Source: JAVVHE01 sp038238915 (GTDB lineage: Bacteria; Pseudomonadota; Alphaproteobacteria; Sphingomonadales; Sphingomonadaceae). From it: a stretch of 64,000 nt of DNA. Below, one piece after another: positions 24,971-33,048 of this stretch; the first letter of the stretch is position 1, and each line of letters begins with the position of its first letter. The position numbers and the translations under genes are program-made. Where the stretch lies: contig JBBSFH010000007.1 of the NCBI GenBank assembly GCA_038238915.1, positions 71,882 to 135,881 on the forward strand, written 5' to 3'. The notes beneath the pieces were generated by a model that was not told the DNA's origin, ran no database searches, and saw nothing but the letters and a program-made list of their open reading frames with translations.

Positions 24971-26377
24971 ATGGGCATCGAACTCCTCACCGCCACGCTC
25001 GCGGGCCTGATCGCAGGCGCAATCCTGGGGTACGCGCTGTGGGCGCGCGCCGCCGCCCGCGCGCAGGCGGAAGCGGCCTTGGTGGCCGCCGAACTCGCGG
25101 CCGCGCGGGGCCGTGCCGAGATGCACGAGAGCGTCGCGACGCGACTTGCCGCGTTGGAACCAGCGTACAAGACGACCTCCGAAGAGTTGGCAACCCTCCG
25201 GGGCGGGACGGCCGCACGCGACAAGGCGCTTTCCGAGCGTGAGGCTGCTCTGCAGGCTCAGGTTGAAACGATCGCCAAGGCCGCGATTCAGGAAAGCCAG
25301 ACCCACTTCGAAGAAATTGCACAGACTGTGCTCAAGCGGCACCGCGATACCGCCAACGAAGGGTTGACCGCGCTGCTCAATCCCGTCTCCGAGACCCTCA
25401 GGCTGTATCAGGAAAGCCTGAAAGCGGTCGAGACTGCGCGCATCGAAAATTACGGCAAGCTCGGGACGCTGTTGGAACAGGTGGCGCGCGACCAGCAAGC
25501 AACCGTCGGCGCGACTAACAAGCTTGAAACCGCATTGCGCTCGTCGAGCAAGGTCGCAGGTTATTGGGGCGAGGAACAATGCCGCAACGTTCTTGAAGCT
25601 GCCGGACTTGTGGAAGGAACTGATTTCACCGCGCAGACTTCAGTGGATGGAGAGGATGGGCGTCTCCGTCCGGATTTCGTGTTGCGATTACCTGGCGGCC
25701 GGACTCTTGTAATTGACGTCAAATGCTCGTTCGACGCTTTCAAGTCCGCCGTCGATGCGGAGAGCGATGTGGATCGTCTTCGCTACTTGAAGGCTCACGC
25801 AGCCGCAGTACGAGTTCATGCCAATGGCCTCGCGCTAAAAAATTACGAAAAGTCGGTGGAAGGCGCAGTTGATTTCGTCGTTATGTTTCTTGCAGGCGAG
25901 AACTTCCTTGCGGCCGCCATGCAACACGACCTCAAGCTAATGACCGACTTCGCCGCGCGGAGCGTCGTTCTCGCTGGACCGATTAACCTGATCGCGGTCG
26001 CACGCACTGTGGCCGCGATGCGCGATCAGGCTCGGGTAGCCAAAGAAGCTGCGGAAATCGCCAAGCTGGGCCGCGAACTTTACGACTCGTTGCGGATCAT
26101 GACCGGCAATGTGCAGGAAGTGCACAAGTCGCTCGATCGGACCGTGTCCACATGGAACGAGTTCACCAAACAGCTTGACAATCGTGTGATCGGCCGAGCG
26201 CGCCGGTTTGAAGCTCTTGGTGCAACGACGGGTCTGAAAGAGATTCCGGAGCTGGTGGTGATCGAACGAACGCCGCTGCTCCCCAACGACACTGATCTTC
26301 GCTTCGTGCCGGGCGCAGCGTCGCTTGCCGCCGCCCCCGAACTCAAGCTCGCGGCATCTTCCGCACAGGCTGCATGA
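24971..26377 (+). CDS. rmuC: DNA recombination protein RmuC
   Basis: RmuC limits recombination at inverted repeats and may act as a nuclease. The 468-residue protein has an N-terminal membrane helix (GLIAGAILGYALWA), a long coiled coil (about 30-150) and the C-terminal RmuC domain: GYWGEEQCRNVLEAAGL, the nuclease-like VIDVKCSFDAFKSA, and VDFVVMFLAGENFLAAA. The start ATG 24971 precedes the membrane helix. The gene is compositionally split: about 78% G+C near its start but roughly 50-55% from about 25490 to 26300. Confidence 0.92.
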   Translation: MGIELLTATLAGLIAGAILGYALWARAAARAQAEAALVAAELAAARGRAEMHESVATRLAALEPAYKTTSEELATLRGGTAARDKALSEREAALQAQVETIAKAAIQESQTHFEEIAQTVLKRHRDTANEGLTALLNPVSETLRLYQESLKAVETARIENYGKLGTLLEQVARDQQATVGATNKLETALRSSSKVAGYWGEEQCRNVLEAAGLVEGTDFTAQTSVDGEDGRLRPDFVLRLPGGRTLVIDVKCSFDAFKSAVDAESDVDRLRYLKAHAAAVRVHANGLALKNYEKSVEGAVDFVVMFLAGENFLAAAMQHDLKLMTDFAARSVVLAGPINLIAVARTVAAMRDQARVAKEAAEIAKLGRELYDSLRIMTGNVQEVHKSLDRTVSTWNEFTKQLDNRVIGRARRFEALGATTGLKEIPELVVIERTPLLPNDTDLRFVPGAASLAAAPELKLAASSAQAA

Positions 26378-26449
26378 CGCTGCCGCAATACGTTTCGGGC
26401 CACCCCAGGACGCCGTGAACTTCGTGAACTTCGCTCGCCGCCACCCCGC

Positions 26450-27301
26450 TCACGTCCGCGCCACCACCAGCGATCCCAGCACCAGCGCTGCGCCCAGCGC
26501 GTCGACCGCGCCCAGCGCTTCGCCGAACATCGCCCACCCCACGGCGGCCGCAATCACCGGCTGGATCAGAAGGCCAAGCCCGCTCACCTCGGGCTTGAGG
26601 TGCCCCACCGCGTAGATCACCAGCCCCTGCCCAAACACCTGCGAGACCAGCGCCAGTGCAATCAGCGGGGTCCAGTCGGCGGGAACGATCTGGCCACCGA
26701 ACACGGGTAGCACCGGCGCGAACGACGCCGCGCCGGCCAGCGTCGCGGCGGCGAGCGCGGGCCACGCGCCGACGCGGCCGCGCACGCGGTCCATGATCGC
26801 CAGATAGACCGTGTAGAACACCGCCGCGAGAATACAGAGCAGATCGCCCGCGAAGTGCATCGCGGACAATTCGAACGATTGCCCGAGCAGCAGCGCCACG
26901 CCAAACCCCGCCACCAGCATCGCGGCGCCGAACCGGCGGCTCGGCCAGGCGCGCGCAATCCAGAAGCCGTAGCCCGCGATGAGGAAGCTCGAGACATTGC
27001 CGAACAGCACCGCGTTGGCGAGCGTGGTGCGCACGATGCCCAGGTGCCACGCGATCAGATCGGCGGCGAAGAAGACCCCCGCAAGCGCAAGCAGGCTCCA
27101 GCCCCGCGTGCGCGTGGGGACCGGCTGGCGCGAAGCGAGCGCGATGACGATCAGCACCGGCGCGGCCAACGCCAATCGCCAGAACGCGGAGGAGACCGGC
27201 GATACGCCCGCGGCGCGCACGAACAGCGGCCCGATGGCGAGCGCGGCGGCACCGAGCAGCAGTGCCGGAAACGCGAGCGGCGCGGGGCGGATGGTGGCCA
27301 C
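26450..27301 (-). CDS. EamA/DMT family transporter
   Basis: 283-residue inner-membrane protein with about ten hydrophobic helices arranged as two EamA repeats, typical of the drug/metabolite exporter group. Segments such as SSAFWRLALAAPVLIVIAL and VSQVFGQGLVIYAVGHLKPEVSGLGLLIQP are split here across the two repeats; the second contains the PE motif near VSGLGLL. The start is GTG. Its substrate is unknown; neighbours give no hint. Confidence 0.88.
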   Translation of the reverse strand: MATIRPAPLAFPALLLGAAALAIGPLFVRAAGVSPVSSAFWRLALAAPVLIVIALASRQPVPTRTRGWSLLALAGVFFAADLIAWHLGIVRTTLANAVLFGNVSSFLIAGYGFWIARAWPSRRFGAAMLVAGFGVALLLGQSFELSAMHFAGDLLCILAAVFYTVYLAIMDRVRGRVGAWPALAAATLAGAASFAPVLPVFGGQIVPADWTPLIALALVSQVFGQGLVIYAVGHLKPEVSGLGLLIQPVIAAAVGWAMFGEALGAVDALGAALVLGSLVVART

Positions 27302-27330
27302 GCGGGGCTCCGTCAGTTAATGGTGCGGCG

Positions 27331-27507
27331 ATGAGGAACCGCGCGCGCGAGGATCGATTGACGCAGGCTTTGCGCGACAATCTGGCGCGCCGCAAGGCAC
27401 AGGCGCGCGCGCTCGACGGCGGGGCCTCGTCCGCACCGGCATCGGCGCCGTCGGACGAACCGGCATCACCCCTCCCCTCCCGGGAGGCGAAGGCGCCTAG
27501 TTCGTAG
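27331..27507 (+). CDS. small basic protein (58 aa) with repeat-derived tail
   Basis: Short protein whose body (REDRLTQALRDNLARRKAQAR) resembles small basic proteins found in sphingomonads; function unknown. No signal or membrane helix. Its last residues (SPLPSREAKAPSS) are encoded by CCCCTCCCCTCCCGGGAGG, a repeat-like palindrome similar to those seen elsewhere in this window, so the tail may be derived from such an insertion. The stop overlaps gpx on the opposite strand by 11 bases. Confidence 0.6.
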   Translation: MRNRAREDRLTQALRDNLARRKAQARALDGGASSAPASAPSDEPASPLPSREAKAPSS

Positions 27508-28051
27508 CCAAAGCCTTCACGACCGCCGCCGCAAGCAGCGGGCTATCGGGCGTAACCTTGCTCGGGAAGGCGGCGATCGGGCGGCCATCGCGGCCGATCA
27601 GGATCTTGTGGAAGTTCCACTTGGGGACCGCAGCATCGCCCATCGCGGCACTCGCCCATTTGTAGAAGGGTGTGGCGTTCGGCCCGATTACGCTCGCCTT
27701 TTCGGCCAAGGGGAACTTGATGCCGAACTTGCTCTCGCAGAACTTCTTGATCTTGCCGTTATCGTCATACTCCTGGCCCGCAAAATCGCCCGAAGGGACG
27801 CCGAGTACGATCAGGCCCTTGTCCTTGTATGTTTCGGAGAGCTTTTCGAGCGCCTCGTACTGCGGGGTAAACCCGCAGAACGACGCAGTGTTGACGACGA
27901 GCAGCACGCGTCCCTTCCACTGCGATAGCGGCATCGGGGTTCCATCGATCGCGGTCATGGTGAAATCATAGGCGCTTTCGGGGGCGGGCACGGGCGCAGC
28001 CGCAGTGGCCAGTGCTAACACGGCAGCGGCGAACAGATGGTGGGCACGCAT
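27497..28051 (-). CDS. glutathione peroxidase family protein, exported
   Basis: 184-residue thiol peroxidase that reduces H2O2 or lipid peroxides. It has an N-terminal signal (HHLFAAAVLALATAAAPVPA), the active-site NTASFCGFTPQYE with a Cys in place of selenocysteine, and WNFHKILIGRDG. GAGGAG precedes ATG 28051. Likely periplasmic, a second line of peroxide defence beside the peroxiredoxin at 35194. Confidence 0.9.
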   Translation of the reverse strand: MRAHHLFAAAVLALATAAAPVPAPESAYDFTMTAIDGTPMPLSQWKGRVLLVVNTASFCGFTPQYEALEKLSETYKDKGLIVLGVPSGDFAGQEYDDNGKIKKFCESKFGIKFPLAEKASVIGPNATPFYKWASAAMGDAAVPKWNFHKILIGRDGRPIAAFPSKVTPDSPLLAAAVVKALATN

Positions 28052-28159
28052 GGGGAGCTCCTCGTCGGGCCGAAAGGTAGCCATCGATCGTTCCTGTACC
28101 CTTTCGCGGCGTGATTGTCGAAACGGTAGTGGCGCGCCCGGATGCGCCAATGCGAGAGC

Positions 28160-29986
28160 TCAGGCGGGCAACGCCAGGTTGCGCATTTCATATGCCATGC
28201 GCCATTCGCCGACATCGTCGAGCATCACCCGCACCGATTCCTCCGCGAGGCTCGAAGCGCGCGAAAGCGTGATCGGCCGGACGCTCATGTCGCCCGCCAG
28301 CTTCTCGAGCGCGGCCGCGGTGCTGCCCGATCGGATCGAGGTGCGTGCGAACTCGCCCTGTTCACGGATACCGTGCAGCGCCGCGCCCAGCGCGGGCAGG
28401 CCTGCAGTGATTACCGCGAGCGGCGTCGCAAACCCGTGCATCACATCCACATCGACGTGGAACGCGGTGCCAACAAGAAACAGCACCAGGCTGGTCAAGG
28501 TGACGGCGAACAGGAAGTTGGCGACGCTGTGCAGCCGGTGCTCCACCTTGTGCATCCGATGCGCGTTGGCGACGTGGTAATCGAGCTGCGGCTTGAGCTC
28601 CTCATGCACGGTCAGTGCGCTCAGCAACGCGAGCGTGGAACTGTCGAGCCTGCCGTCCGGACAGCCCATCGTGCGCCAGAAGGCGGCAGCATACCAATCG
28701 ATCCAGCGCCTGCCACCGCGCCGTTTGGACGTCGCGGGGGGGCGCGCGAGCGCGAACAGCTTGAGGCTGCGCATGGGGCGCAGTTGCTCGGCAAGATGGC
28801 GGTAGTCGAGCCAGCGCCGATGCCACGCGCGTCTGGTGCCGACGCGCGTGTTGAGGATGAACAGCAGGATCGCGCCAAGCTCGGCTGCCACCAGCACAGT
28901 CTTCTGTTCGGTCACGATCAGGCCGGCCAGCGCGAGCATCGTCGCCAGCGCCGCGAGCGCGAAGTTCAGAACGTGGCCGCTGCGATAGGTGCCGGCATAA
29001 TGTTCCGCGAGCTTGCCACTCCAGCAATAGGCGTTCTCCAGCGCGCGAAAGCCGCCCGAAACCGCGTGGCTCGCATCGGTGCACCCGCGGTGGAAGGCGC
29101 GCCATTCGGCCTCGACAGTGGCGGCGTAGGGCTCGACGCGGAGCTGCGAGGTACGAAACCGGCGCACGCCGAGCAGCGCCAGCAGCAAGGGATATTCGAT
29201 GCGAGTCCGTGTCCGCCGCTGGTGCTCGCCGAGGAACAGCTCGATGAAGCGGCGCTCGGTCGGCTCGGACGGCGGGGCGAGGAGGTGCGTCATCAACGCA
29301 TCGATCGTCACGCTGTTGAAGGGGCGCGTGGGTGCGTCGCAGAAATCGATCACGTCGAGCGGCGGATCGTCATAGCCCGTCCACAGGATGTGCAGACCCT
29401 CGGCGGGATCGACCGCGACGTGGATCACGGGCAAGCCGCGACGCAGCGCATGTTCGACGATCTCGGCGGTGCCGCCGCGTCCGCGTGCGGGCTCGCCGTC
29501 CCACAGCGCGACGATCAGATCGGCGTGCGCGACGACCGCGCGCCCGGCGGATACATAGGCATCCAGCGAGTTGTCCCGCGCACCCGGAAGCTCGAGGCGG
29601 CAAGAGGCGCGGCCCAACAGATCGCGGAACTCCGCCGCGTCGTCCGTATTGGTGAAATCGGTGGCGTAGACTTCGACCGGAAACGGCAGGATCGTCTCGA
29701 GCGAAAACCCGTGATCGAGGGCGATTTCGGCCGCGAGCTGATCGGCACCATCGGCGAGCGACGAGATGAAGCGGCGCTGGGTAGGTCCATCGTCGAAAAA
29801 CCTCGCATTACGCTCGCGGATCGCTTCGCCCGCACGCGCGAGTTCGGCGATCACTGCCTTCACCTTCTCGCTCGCCTCATCGATCGTGTGACGGCCAACC
29901 GCTTCGGCGCGGTGGCCGGTGACGCCGACCGAAAAGCCGAACGGCGGGCGCGGCGGTCCGGTATCGCGGGTTTCTTCCTCGCTCAA
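28160..29986 (-). CDS. SLOG-like domain fused to SLATT-like transmembrane region
   Basis: A 608-residue protein with no close named relative I can assign. Residues about 18-198 look like a SLOG-type Rossmann domain: GVTGHR (21-26), SLADGADQLAAEIA, ADLIVALWDG and GRGGTAEIVEHA, a set typical of nucleotide- or NAD-derived-ligand binding. The C-terminal half has two pairs of hydrophobic helices (about 339-379 and 487-539) and ends with a helix (REQGEFARTSIRSGS) resembling SLATT/DUF4231 modules. SLOG-SLATT pairings were predicted by Burroughs and colleagues (2015) to sense a nucleotide signal and act on the membrane. The start is TTG 29986, overlapping the pepP stop as TTGA, so it is co-transcribed. 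Confidence 0.7.
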   Translation of the reverse strand: MSEEETRDTGPPRPPFGFSVGVTGHRAEAVGRHTIDEASEKVKAVIAELARAGEAIRERNARFFDDGPTQRRFISSLADGADQLAAEIALDHGFSLETILPFPVEVYATDFTNTDDAAEFRDLLGRASCRLELPGARDNSLDAYVSAGRAVVAHADLIVALWDGEPARGRGGTAEIVEHALRRGLPVIHVAVDPAEGLHILWTGYDDPPLDVIDFCDAPTRPFNSVTIDALMTHLLAPPSEPTERRFIELFLGEHQRRTRTRIEYPLLLALLGVRRFRTSQLRVEPYAATVEAEWRAFHRGCTDASHAVSGGFRALENAYCWSGKLAEHYAGTYRSGHVLNFALAALATMLALAGLIVTEQKTVLVAAELGAILLFILNTRVGTRRAWHRRWLDYRHLAEQLRPMRSLKLFALARPPATSKRRGGRRWIDWYAAAFWRTMGCPDGRLDSSTLALLSALTVHEELKPQLDYHVANAHRMHKVEHRLHSVANFLFAVTLTSLVLFLVGTAFHVDVDVMHGFATPLAVITAGLPALGAALHGIREQGEFARTSIRSGSTAAALEKLAGDMSVRPITLSRASSLAEESVRVMLDDVGEWRMAYEMRNLALPA

Positions 29987-31761
29987 AGCGCGTGCGTCGC
30001 TGCAGCGAGCCACGCCGCCGCCGGGCCGTCTACCAGCGGCGCGATCACGCGCGCGACCAGCGCGTGGTACGCATTGAGCCAATCGCGCTCGTTTTCGTCG
30101 AGCAGACCCGGGACGATCAGCGCGCGGTCGATCGGCGCGAGGGTCAGATTGTCGAAGCCCAGCATCGGCTTCTCGGCTCCCTCCAGTGCAATCTCCTGGA
30201 TCAGCACGAGGTTTTCGATGCGGATGCCATAATGATCAGGCTTGTAATAGCCGGGCTCGTTCGAACAGATCATCCCGGCCTTCAGCGGTTCGTCGCCACC
30301 ACCATAAGCCGCGATTCGCTGCGGGCCTTCGTGGACCGCGAGGTAGCTGCCCACCCCGTGTCCGGTGCCGTGCGCGTAATCGGTGCCGATCGACCACAAA
30401 GGTCGCCGCGCGAGGCCATCGAGCTGGCTGCCGCGCGCACCCACCGGAAACACTGCCGAGGCGACGGCGATATGGCCCTTGAGCACGCGCGTGAAGCGAT
30501 CGCGCATTTCTTCGGAAGGCGCGCCGATGGCGATCGTGCGCGTCACATCGGTGGTGCCGTCCTGATATTGGCCGCCCGAATCGATCAGCAGCAGTTCGCC
30601 CGGCGCGATGTACCGGTTGGTCTCGGGCGAGACCCGATAGTGCATGATCGCGCCGTTGGGGCCGGAGCCCATGATCGTATCGAAGCTCAGATCGCGGAGC
30701 ATCCCACCTTCGCGGCGGAACGCCTCGAGGCGCGCGGTGGCAGTGATCTCGTCGATCCCCCCCATTGGTCCCTCGGCAGCGATCCAGTGCAGGAACCGCA
30801 CCAGCGCCGCGCCATCGCGCACATGCGCCGCGCGCGCGCCTGTGATTTCGGCGGCGGACTTGATCGCCTTGGCATCCACCGTCACGTCGCGCGCCTCGAT
30901 GACGCGCGCGCCGCCTTCGGTCAGCCGTGCGAAGACGCCGTGCGCGCTGCGATCGGGATCGGCCATCACCACCATGCCCGCAAGCTGGCCCAACGCCGTG
31001 CCGAACGCGGCATAGGGTGCGGTTCGCACGCTGTTGCCGAGGTGAGCGCGCACCTCGGGCGGGAGCTTGGCATCATCCACGAACAGGTCCGCCGTGCCAT
31101 CGCGGTGGAGGACGGCGAAGGCGAGCGCGACGGGAGTGCGCGCGACATCGAGCCCGCGCACGTTGAACGCCCACGCCACGCCATCCAATGCGGTGATGAT
31201 TGCCGCATCCGCGCCCGCCTTCTCGATCACTGCCGCGATTTCGGCGCGTTTCTCGGCCGCGCTGCGCCCCGCGAGCGCGTCGGGCTGAAGCGCGAGTGGC
31301 GAGGGCGACGGCGCGGGGCGATCACTCCAGAGCGCGTCGATCGGATTTGCTGCAACCGCGACGGGTATCGCCCCCCTGCCTTCGATCGCCTTGCGCAACG
31401 CTTCGCTCGCGCGCTCGGTGATCAGCCACGGATCGAAGCCGATCCGCATCCCCACCCCCACATTGGCGGCGAGCCAGATGGTGAGCGGCGCGTCCATCGA
31501 GTTGACGTGTTCGTAGGCTGCATCGACCTCGGCCGCGGCCTGCTGCGTATAGCGGCCATCGGTGAGGAAGGCGGCGCCGTCTGCCAGCACAACCGCTGTG
31601 CCTGCCGAGCCGGTGAAGCCGGTGAGCCATTTCAATCGCTCGGCATAACTGCCGATATATTCGCTCCCATGCTCGTCCGCGATCGGCACGATGAAGCCAT
31701 CGAGGCGGGCATCGGCAAGGGCGGCGCGCAGTGTGGCGAGGCGCTCGGGGTAGGTGGTCAT
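29983..31761 (-). CDS. pepP: Xaa-Pro aminopeptidase, M24B family
   Basis: 592-residue metallopeptidase removing N-terminal residues before proline. Metal ligands are visible in LLIDSGGQYQDGTTDVTRT (two Asp), AHGTGHGVGSYL (His), CSNEPGYYKPD (Glu) and GIRIENLVLI (Glu). The length fits the longer aminopeptidase-P type with two N-terminal creatinase-like domains. No signal peptide, so cytoplasmic. Its stop overlaps the TTG start of the SLOG-SLATT gene. Confidence 0.93.
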   Translation of the reverse strand: MTTYPERLATLRAALADARLDGFIVPIADEHGSEYIGSYAERLKWLTGFTGSAGTAVVLADGAAFLTDGRYTQQAAAEVDAAYEHVNSMDAPLTIWLAANVGVGMRIGFDPWLITERASEALRKAIEGRGAIPVAVAANPIDALWSDRPAPSPSPLALQPDALAGRSAAEKRAEIAAVIEKAGADAAIITALDGVAWAFNVRGLDVARTPVALAFAVLHRDGTADLFVDDAKLPPEVRAHLGNSVRTAPYAAFGTALGQLAGMVVMADPDRSAHGVFARLTEGGARVIEARDVTVDAKAIKSAAEITGARAAHVRDGAALVRFLHWIAAEGPMGGIDEITATARLEAFRREGGMLRDLSFDTIMGSGPNGAIMHYRVSPETNRYIAPGELLLIDSGGQYQDGTTDVTRTIAIGAPSEEMRDRFTRVLKGHIAVASAVFPVGARGSQLDGLARRPLWSIGTDYAHGTGHGVGSYLAVHEGPQRIAAYGGGDEPLKAGMICSNEPGYYKPDHYGIRIENLVLIQEIALEGAEKPMLGFDNLTLAPIDRALIVPGLLDENERDWLNAYHALVARVIAPLVDGPAAAWLAAATHAL

Positions 31762-31826
31762 TGTTGGTCCCGTGATTCTGTGCGGGGTGTGCGGCGTTCC
31801 GGCGATGCGATCAAGCTTGGCAAGGG

Positions 31827-32969
31827 TTAGGGGGTGAAATCGCGCAAATGCGCGACCGTGGCGGTATCGAGGCGTTTGATCAGCGCCACCACCAGCGTCA
31901 CCATCCGATCGAAATCGCGGCGGTCCATCACGCCGTTGTGGACGTGGGTGTAACGCACGGGCACCACCAGATTGATCGTCGGCGCGCCGCCGACCGCTTT
32001 CTGCATTTCGGCTGAGTCGTCACCGTAACCCTGCACCAGATCGCTCTGCAGCGGGATATGTTCGGACTGCGCAACCGTGCGCGTGAGGGCGGCGAAGCGA
32101 CGATTGGGAAGCGCACTCGAATCGTAGATAAACAGCCCCGGCCCTTCGCCCAGACGCGCCTGCGTCTCTTCAGGATGCGTGCCCGGCTGATCACCCGCGA
32201 CCCCGCCCTCGATCGCGATGCCGATCTCGGGGCGGATCACGTCGGCGGCAGTATGCGCGCCGCGCAGGCCGATTTCCTCCTGCGTGGTGGCGGCGACGAA
32301 GAGCTGGTTGGGGTGGCCCTCGGCCGCGAGCCGCCGGAACGCCTCGATCACCACGGCACAACCGACCCTGTCGTCCCACGCCTTGCCGACATAGCGCCCG
32401 GTGCCGTTCAGTTCGGCAAAGTCTGAATCGGGCACCACTGGATCGCCGGGTTCGACGCCCATCGCTGCGACTTCGGCGGCGGTGCGCGCGCCGACATCGA
32501 GGAAGAGATTGTCCCGGTTGAAGGGCTTGGCGCGATCCTCGGCGGGAACGACGTGAATGTCACGGATCGCGCTAACCGCGTGGACCGGGCCGTGCGCGCC
32601 GATGATCACCCATCGCTGGCCCGGCAGCGCCTGATCGAGCCAGCCACCCAGCATCTGCATTGTGAGAAAACCATCGGGCGTGACGCGCCGCACCGCGCCC
32701 CCGAGCTCGTCCATGTGCGCGTCCAGCATCACGCGCGGCCCGCTGCTGCCATGCTGCGCGATAACCGAACCGAGGCCATCGTAGCGGATGGACCGCGCGG
32801 CGGGCTTGAGTTCGCGCACCATGATGGCACGCACCGCCTCCTCATAGCCTGAGGGGCCGGGCGCGTTGGCGAGTTCGCGCAGCAGCGTCGCGGTGCGATC
32901 GGCGGCGTGCGCGGGAAGGGCGAGCGCGGTGAGTGCGAGCGCGACCACTGCGGCAAACTGTTTCGTCAT
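31827..32969 (-). CDS. exported M42 family aminopeptidase
   Basis: 380-residue metallopeptidase with a signal peptide (AAVVALALTALALPAHAAD). M42 metal-site segments: LDAHMDELG, GKAWDDRVGCAV, TQEEIGLRGA and the late His in RYTHVHNGVMD; the usual fifth Asp region reads AIEGG here (often IAVD), a small departure. Such enzymes trim short peptides. The export signal suggests the periplasm. Divergent from the S9 peptidase across 79 bases. Confidence 0.85.
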   Translation of the reverse strand: MTKQFAAVVALALTALALPAHAADRTATLLRELANAPGPSGYEEAVRAIMVRELKPAARSIRYDGLGSVIAQHGSSGPRVMLDAHMDELGGAVRRVTPDGFLTMQMLGGWLDQALPGQRWVIIGAHGPVHAVSAIRDIHVVPAEDRAKPFNRDNLFLDVGARTAAEVAAMGVEPGDPVVPDSDFAELNGTGRYVGKAWDDRVGCAVVIEAFRRLAAEGHPNQLFVAATTQEEIGLRGAHTAADVIRPEIGIAIEGGVAGDQPGTHPEETQARLGEGPGLFIYDSSALPNRRFAALTRTVAQSEHIPLQSDLVQGYGDDSAEMQKAVGGAPTINLVVPVRYTHVHNGVMDRRDFDRMVTLVVALIKRLDTATVAHLRDFTP

Positions 32970-33048
32970 CGCGACATCGTGGGGTGTTCACACGTGCGCT
33001 GGCAAGACCCGGCTTGCGAACGCCGCGAAAACGCGCTCCACCTCCGCG

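Noticed and set aside
26416..26433. Tandem 9-base repeat (GTGAACTTC twice)
   Set aside because: Too short to indicate a structured element; no further copies seen nearby.
28142..30232. Very long plus-strand open frame (696 codons)
   Set aside because: It is antisense to the SLOG-SLATT and pepP genes, which have clear domains; Arg/Ala/His-rich composition is typical of high-G+C shadow frames.
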